This document shows positions 34,408 to 37,227 of a stretch of DNA of 37,227 nt, in pieces (within the stretch, counting starts at the first letter, position 1; every line of letters begins with the position of its first letter). This stretch comes from Deltaproteobacteria bacterium (GTDB taxonomy: Bacteria > Myxococcota_A > UBA9042 > PHBI01). The position numbers and the translations under genes are program-made. Where the stretch lies: assembly GCA_011526585.1 (NCBI GenBank), contig WYBB01000268.1:1-37227 (forward strand), written 5' to 3'. The notes beneath the pieces were generated by a model. That model saw only the letters and a program-made list of their open reading frames with translations, was not told the DNA's origin and did not search any database.

Positions 34408-35121
34408 TCAACGCCAGGTGAGCATCGGGCGATCGATGGCGTCGAGGATATCGCCGTGCAGGAGCAGCACACCGGCGGCGAGCACGATCGAGCGCTTGAG
34501 CCAGGGCGGCGCGCGCGGATCGATCCACACCGCCGGGAGGTCGCGCGTCTGCACCGCGCCGACGCTCACGCCGTGCAGCCGCACGGTGAACCCCGCGGGC
34601 GGGAAGGCGTCGGCCGTGCGTGGGTCGGCGCCGCGCAGGTTGGCGGCGGGCACGACCTCGAGCGCGACCGAGGCGCGCTCGAGCTCGCCCTCGAGCTCCC
34701 AGGCGCTCTGGCGTGCGCTCATGCTGAGGTAGCCGCGGGCGGCGCCCTTGGGCGCGCGGAAGACGCATTCGAGGCGGTGGCGACTCTGCATCGACTCGAC
34801 GACGCCGTTGGTGTGGGAGGACGCACGCGAGACGCGCTCGCACGAGACCTCGTCGATGACGTCGCCCTCGACCGAGACGACGAAGCCGAACACGTGCGTC
34901 GCGCGCACCTGCAGGTGCTGCATGATGCCGCCGTGGTTCTGGCGGTGGATCGTCGAGCGCGAGGGCTCGGCGACGATGGCGTAGTCGCCGATCTTGAGCT
35001 GGCGGCCGTGGCGCTCGACGGCGACCGGGCTGTGGGCGAGGTTGTCGGGGACCTCGAGGCGCACCGGGGCGCAGGCGCCGAGCGTGATCGCGATCAAGAA
35101 GGCGGGGGTTCGACCGATCAT
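34408..35121 (-). CDS. Lipoprotein of unknown function
   Basis: 237 residues. The signal peptide ends in LGAC with Cys17. The remainder is a single soluble domain with many beta strands, with two cysteines (in SCERVSR and RLECVFR) that could form a disulfide. Near the C-terminus a hydrophobic stretch (KRSIVLAAGVLLLHGDI) could be a short membrane or membrane-contact helix. I recognise no family. A GCGGCG/CGCCGC hairpin lies just before the start. Confidence 0.75.
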   Translation of the reverse strand: MIGRTPAFLIAITLGACAPVRLEVPDNLAHSPVAVERHGRQLKIGDYAIVAEPSRSTIHRQNHGGIMQHLQVRATHVFGFVVSVEGDVIDEVSCERVSRASSHTNGVVESMQSRHRLECVFRAPKGAARGYLSMSARQSAWELEGELERASVALEVVPAANLRGADPRTADAFPPAGFTVRLHGVSVGAVQTRDLPAVWIDPRAPPWLKRSIVLAAGVLLLHGDILDAIDRPMLTWR

Positions 35122-35127
35122 GGTTCC

Positions 35128-35146
35128 GCGGCGATGATAACGCCGC
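35128..35146. promoter_or_regulatory. Small hairpin upstream of the lipoprotein gene
   Basis: GCGGCG and CGCCGC arms enclose ATGATAA. It is 7 bases from the ATG at 35121 and could affect translation; in this GC-rich setting a chance origin is possible. Confidence 0.25.
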
Positions 35147-35218
35147 CCGTGAGCGCGCGCGATCCGAGGGTCACTTACGGCGACGCTTCACAGGACGTCA
35201 CGTGCTGGCACGCGCCGG

Positions 35219-37227
35219 TCAGCTCATCAGGCCGTGGTGGCGCAGGAGCGCGTCGGTCCTGGGCGGGCGACCGCGGAAGCGCTGGAAGACCTCCATCGGC
35301 GGCACGCTGCCGCCGAGCGCGAGGATGGTGCGGCGGAAGCGGCGGCCGACCTCGGCGATCCTGTCGTCGTCGTCGAGGCCGACCTCCTCGAAGGCGGCGT
35401 AGGCGTCGGCCGAGAGCACCTCGGCCCACTTGTAGGAGTAGTAGCCCGCGGCGTAGCCGCCGGCGAAGAGGTGGCCGAAGCTGCAGAGGAAACGATCCTC
35501 GGACAAGGGCGGGATCACGGTGTTGTCGGCGGCGATCGCGCGCTGCAGGTCCCAGATCGAGCCGTCGCGCTCGGGGTCGTAGCCGTGATGCAGGGCGAGG
35601 TCGAGGCGCGCGAAATAGATCTGGCGGAGGAAGGCCGAGCCCGCGCGGAAGGTGGCCGCGGCGAGCACGCGGCGCACGAGGTCGGCGGGGATCGGCTCGC
35701 CGCTCTCGTAGTGGCGCGCGAAGGAGCCGAGCGTCTTGTCGTGCCGCAGCCAGTTCTCCATGAACTGGCTCGGCAGCTCGACCGCGTCCCACTCGATGCC
35801 GCTGATCCCGGCGACCGGCAGGAGCTCGACCTCGGTGAGCATGTGCTGGAGGCCGTGGCCGAGCTCGTGGAAGAGGGTCGAGACCTCGTTCCAGGTCATG
35901 AGCGAGGGCGTCTCGCCGACGGGCGCGGCCTGGTTGCAGACGAGGTAGGCGATCGGCGTGCGCACGGGCTCGCCGGGCGGGGCGAGGCGGCGGCTCCTGC
36001 CGCGGAGCTCGTTCATCCACGCGCCGCCGCGCTTGTCGGCCGGACGGCTGTAGGGGTCGAGGAAGAAACCGGCGATGACCCGACCGTCGGCGATGACGTC
36101 GAACCAGCGCACGTCGGGGTGCCAGCCCTGGCGATCGCCCTGGCGGATCGCGACGCCGAAGAGGCGCTCGACCAGCGCGAAGAGGCCCTCGAGCACGCGC
36201 GGCAGCGCGAAGTAGGGCTTGAGGTCCTCGTCGGAGTAGGCGTAGCGCGCCTCGCGCAGGCGGCGCGCCCAGTAGGCCACGTCCCAGAGCGCGAGCGGTC
36301 CGCTCACGCCTTCGCCCTTCGCGAACGCCTCGAGCTCGGCGAGCTCGCGCTGGGCCGCGGGCCGGGCGGCGGCGTGCAGCGAGGCGAGCAGCGCCTCGAC
36401 CTCGGCGACCGAGGGCGCCATCTTGGCGTCGAGCGAGTACGCGGCGTAGTCGGAGAAGCCGAGGAGGTGGGCCTGCTCCTCGCGCAACGCCAGGATCTTC
36501 GCGATGCGCGCTGAGTTGTCGAAGGCGGCGTCGCCCTCGGGCCCGGCGCGCCCGATCCAGGCGCGATAGACGAGCTCGCGCAGATCGCGGCGCTCGGCGT
36601 GCTCGAGGAAGGGCATGACGCAGGGCGGGTCGAGGGTGAGCCGCCAGGGACCGCGCTCGGCGGTGGCGCCTTCGTGGCCGGCCTGGCGCGCGCTCTGCGC
36701 CATGAGCCCGCGCACGCTCGGCGGCACGCCGGCGATCTCGTCTTCGCTCACGAGGTCGCGGTGCCACGCCTTGGTCGCGTCGACCAGGGCGTTGCCGAAC
36801 TCGAGCCCGAGCTGCGCGAGCGTCTGCTGGTTGTCGTTGAAGCGCGCCCGGGCCTCGCCCTCGAGGCCCACGCCGGCGTGGCGCATCGCGCGCAGGGAAA
36901 GCTCGACCGCGCGCGCGAGCGCCGGTTCGTGAGCCGACCCGTGCGCCGAGTCGCCGGACGCGTCGGCCCGCTGATAGGCGGCGTAGAGCGGCTCGCTCTG
37001 GCCGAGACGCGACTGGAACGCGACCACCTCGGGCTGCACCTCGGTGATCGCGTCACGCAGCGCGTCCGAGGTGCGCACCGAGTTGAGGTGGTTGACGAGA
37101 CCCCAGGTCCAGCCGACGCGATCGTCGAGCTCCTCGACGCGGCCGACCAGCTCGGCGATCGGCAACGCCGCCGCCTCGCGCTCGAGCGCCTCCAGATCCG
37201 CGAGCGCGCGAGCGAGCGTCGCGCGCA
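35219..37227 (-). CDS. M3-family oligopeptidase (5' end outside window)
   Basis: At least 669 residues; the frame is open to the right edge, so the start is missing. The zinc site HELGH (encoded at 35856-35870, in TLFHELGHGLQHML) is that of M3 peptidases such as oligopeptidase A, Dcp and thimet oligopeptidase. The upstream N-terminal helical part (VGWTWGLVNHLNSVRTSDALR, QTLAQLGLEFGNAL) and ISGIEWDAVELPSQFMENW after the zinc site also match. It degrades short peptides in the cytoplasm. An internal TTG at 37165 is unlikely to be the start, because good coding sequence (ADLEALEREAAAL) continues before it. Confidence 0.93.
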   Translation of the reverse strand, partial: RATLARALADLEALEREAAALPIAELVGRVEELDDRVGWTWGLVNHLNSVRTSDALRDAITEVQPEVVAFQSRLGQSEPLYAAYQRADASGDSAHGSAHEPALARAVELSLRAMRHAGVGLEGEARARFNDNQQTLAQLGLEFGNALVDATKAWHRDLVSEDEIAGVPPSVRGLMAQSARQAGHEGATAERGPWRLTLDPPCVMPFLEHAERRDLRELVYRAWIGRAGPEGDAAFDNSARIAKILALREEQAHLLGFSDYAAYSLDAKMAPSVAEVEALLASLHAAARPAAQRELAELEAFAKGEGVSGPLALWDVAYWARRLREARYAYSDEDLKPYFALPRVLEGLFALVERLFGVAIRQGDRQGWHPDVRWFDVIADGRVIAGFFLDPYSRPADKRGGAWMNELRGRSRRLAPPGEPVRTPIAYLVCNQAAPVGETPSLMTWNEVSTLFHELGHGLQHMLTEVELLPVAGISGIEWDAVELPSQFMENWLRHDKTLGSFARHYESGEPIPADLVRRVLAAATFRAGSAFLRQIYFARLDLALHHGYDPERDGSIWDLQRAIAADNTVIPPLSEDRFLCSFGHLFAGGYAAGYYSYKWAEVLSADAYAAFEEVGLDDDDRIAEVGRRFRRTILALGGSVPPMEVFQRFRGRPPRTDALLRHHGLMS

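Overview
The window is very GC-rich, with a strong G/C bias at third codon positions. It carries many lipoproteins with acidic Thr/Glu/Asp linkers, Cys-rich repeat modules and a PEGA-domain Ser/Thr kinase. This combination points to a member of the Myxococcota (Polyangiales-like deltaproteobacteria). That assignment is inferred from gene style; no rRNA or phylogenetic marker was tested. I recognise 30 protein-coding loci (two cut by the window edges, one frameshifted) and one tRNA.

Layout. 1-6651: a partial CARDB-repeat lipoprotein, a CCA-adding/poly(A) polymerase family enzyme, threonine synthase, and a membrane Ser/Thr kinase with PEGA domains. 6847-7187: tRNA-Gly(GCC) with a good promoter, then a 144-bp MITE-like element sitting exactly at the stop codon of a DUF6918-type gene. 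7188-12640, minus strand: DUF6918, a frameshifted ATP-grasp-like gene, hrpB and serC. The ATP-grasp gene is flanked by two diverged copies of the hrpB tail plus leader. 12765-17217, plus strand: tyrosine catabolism (hpd, hmgA) coupled to apaG, then pckA behind a palindromic operator. This set would feed tyrosine carbon toward fumarate and acetoacetate and on to gluconeogenesis.

17218-21472: hexanucleotide repeats, a UDP-galactopyranose-mutase-like flavoprotein, a DCC-family protein, a triple-repeat Cys-rich lipoprotein, an MNT/HEPN toxin-antitoxin pair, and a short Uma2-type nuclease that may have lost its N-terminus. 21501-25846, minus strand: a tight three-gene cluster (GcvT-like protein plus two COG1233 flavoproteins) that I consider the best candidate for an undescribed enzyme system. 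25971-35121: a lipoyl-less E2 acyltransferase domain, a GH16-like lipoprotein with six Cys-rich modules, a yyaL/SRPBCC/polysaccharide deacetylase operon, a metallophosphoesterase lipoprotein and another lipoprotein. 35219-end: a partial M3 oligopeptidase.

No gap without a gene exceeds about 300 bases. The largest are 6923-7187 (tRNA promoter and MITE), 17218-17503 (repeats), 6652-6846 (nothing recognised) and 26790-26978 (a 28-bp repeat copy). I see no rRNA, CRISPR array, intact transposase or prophage.
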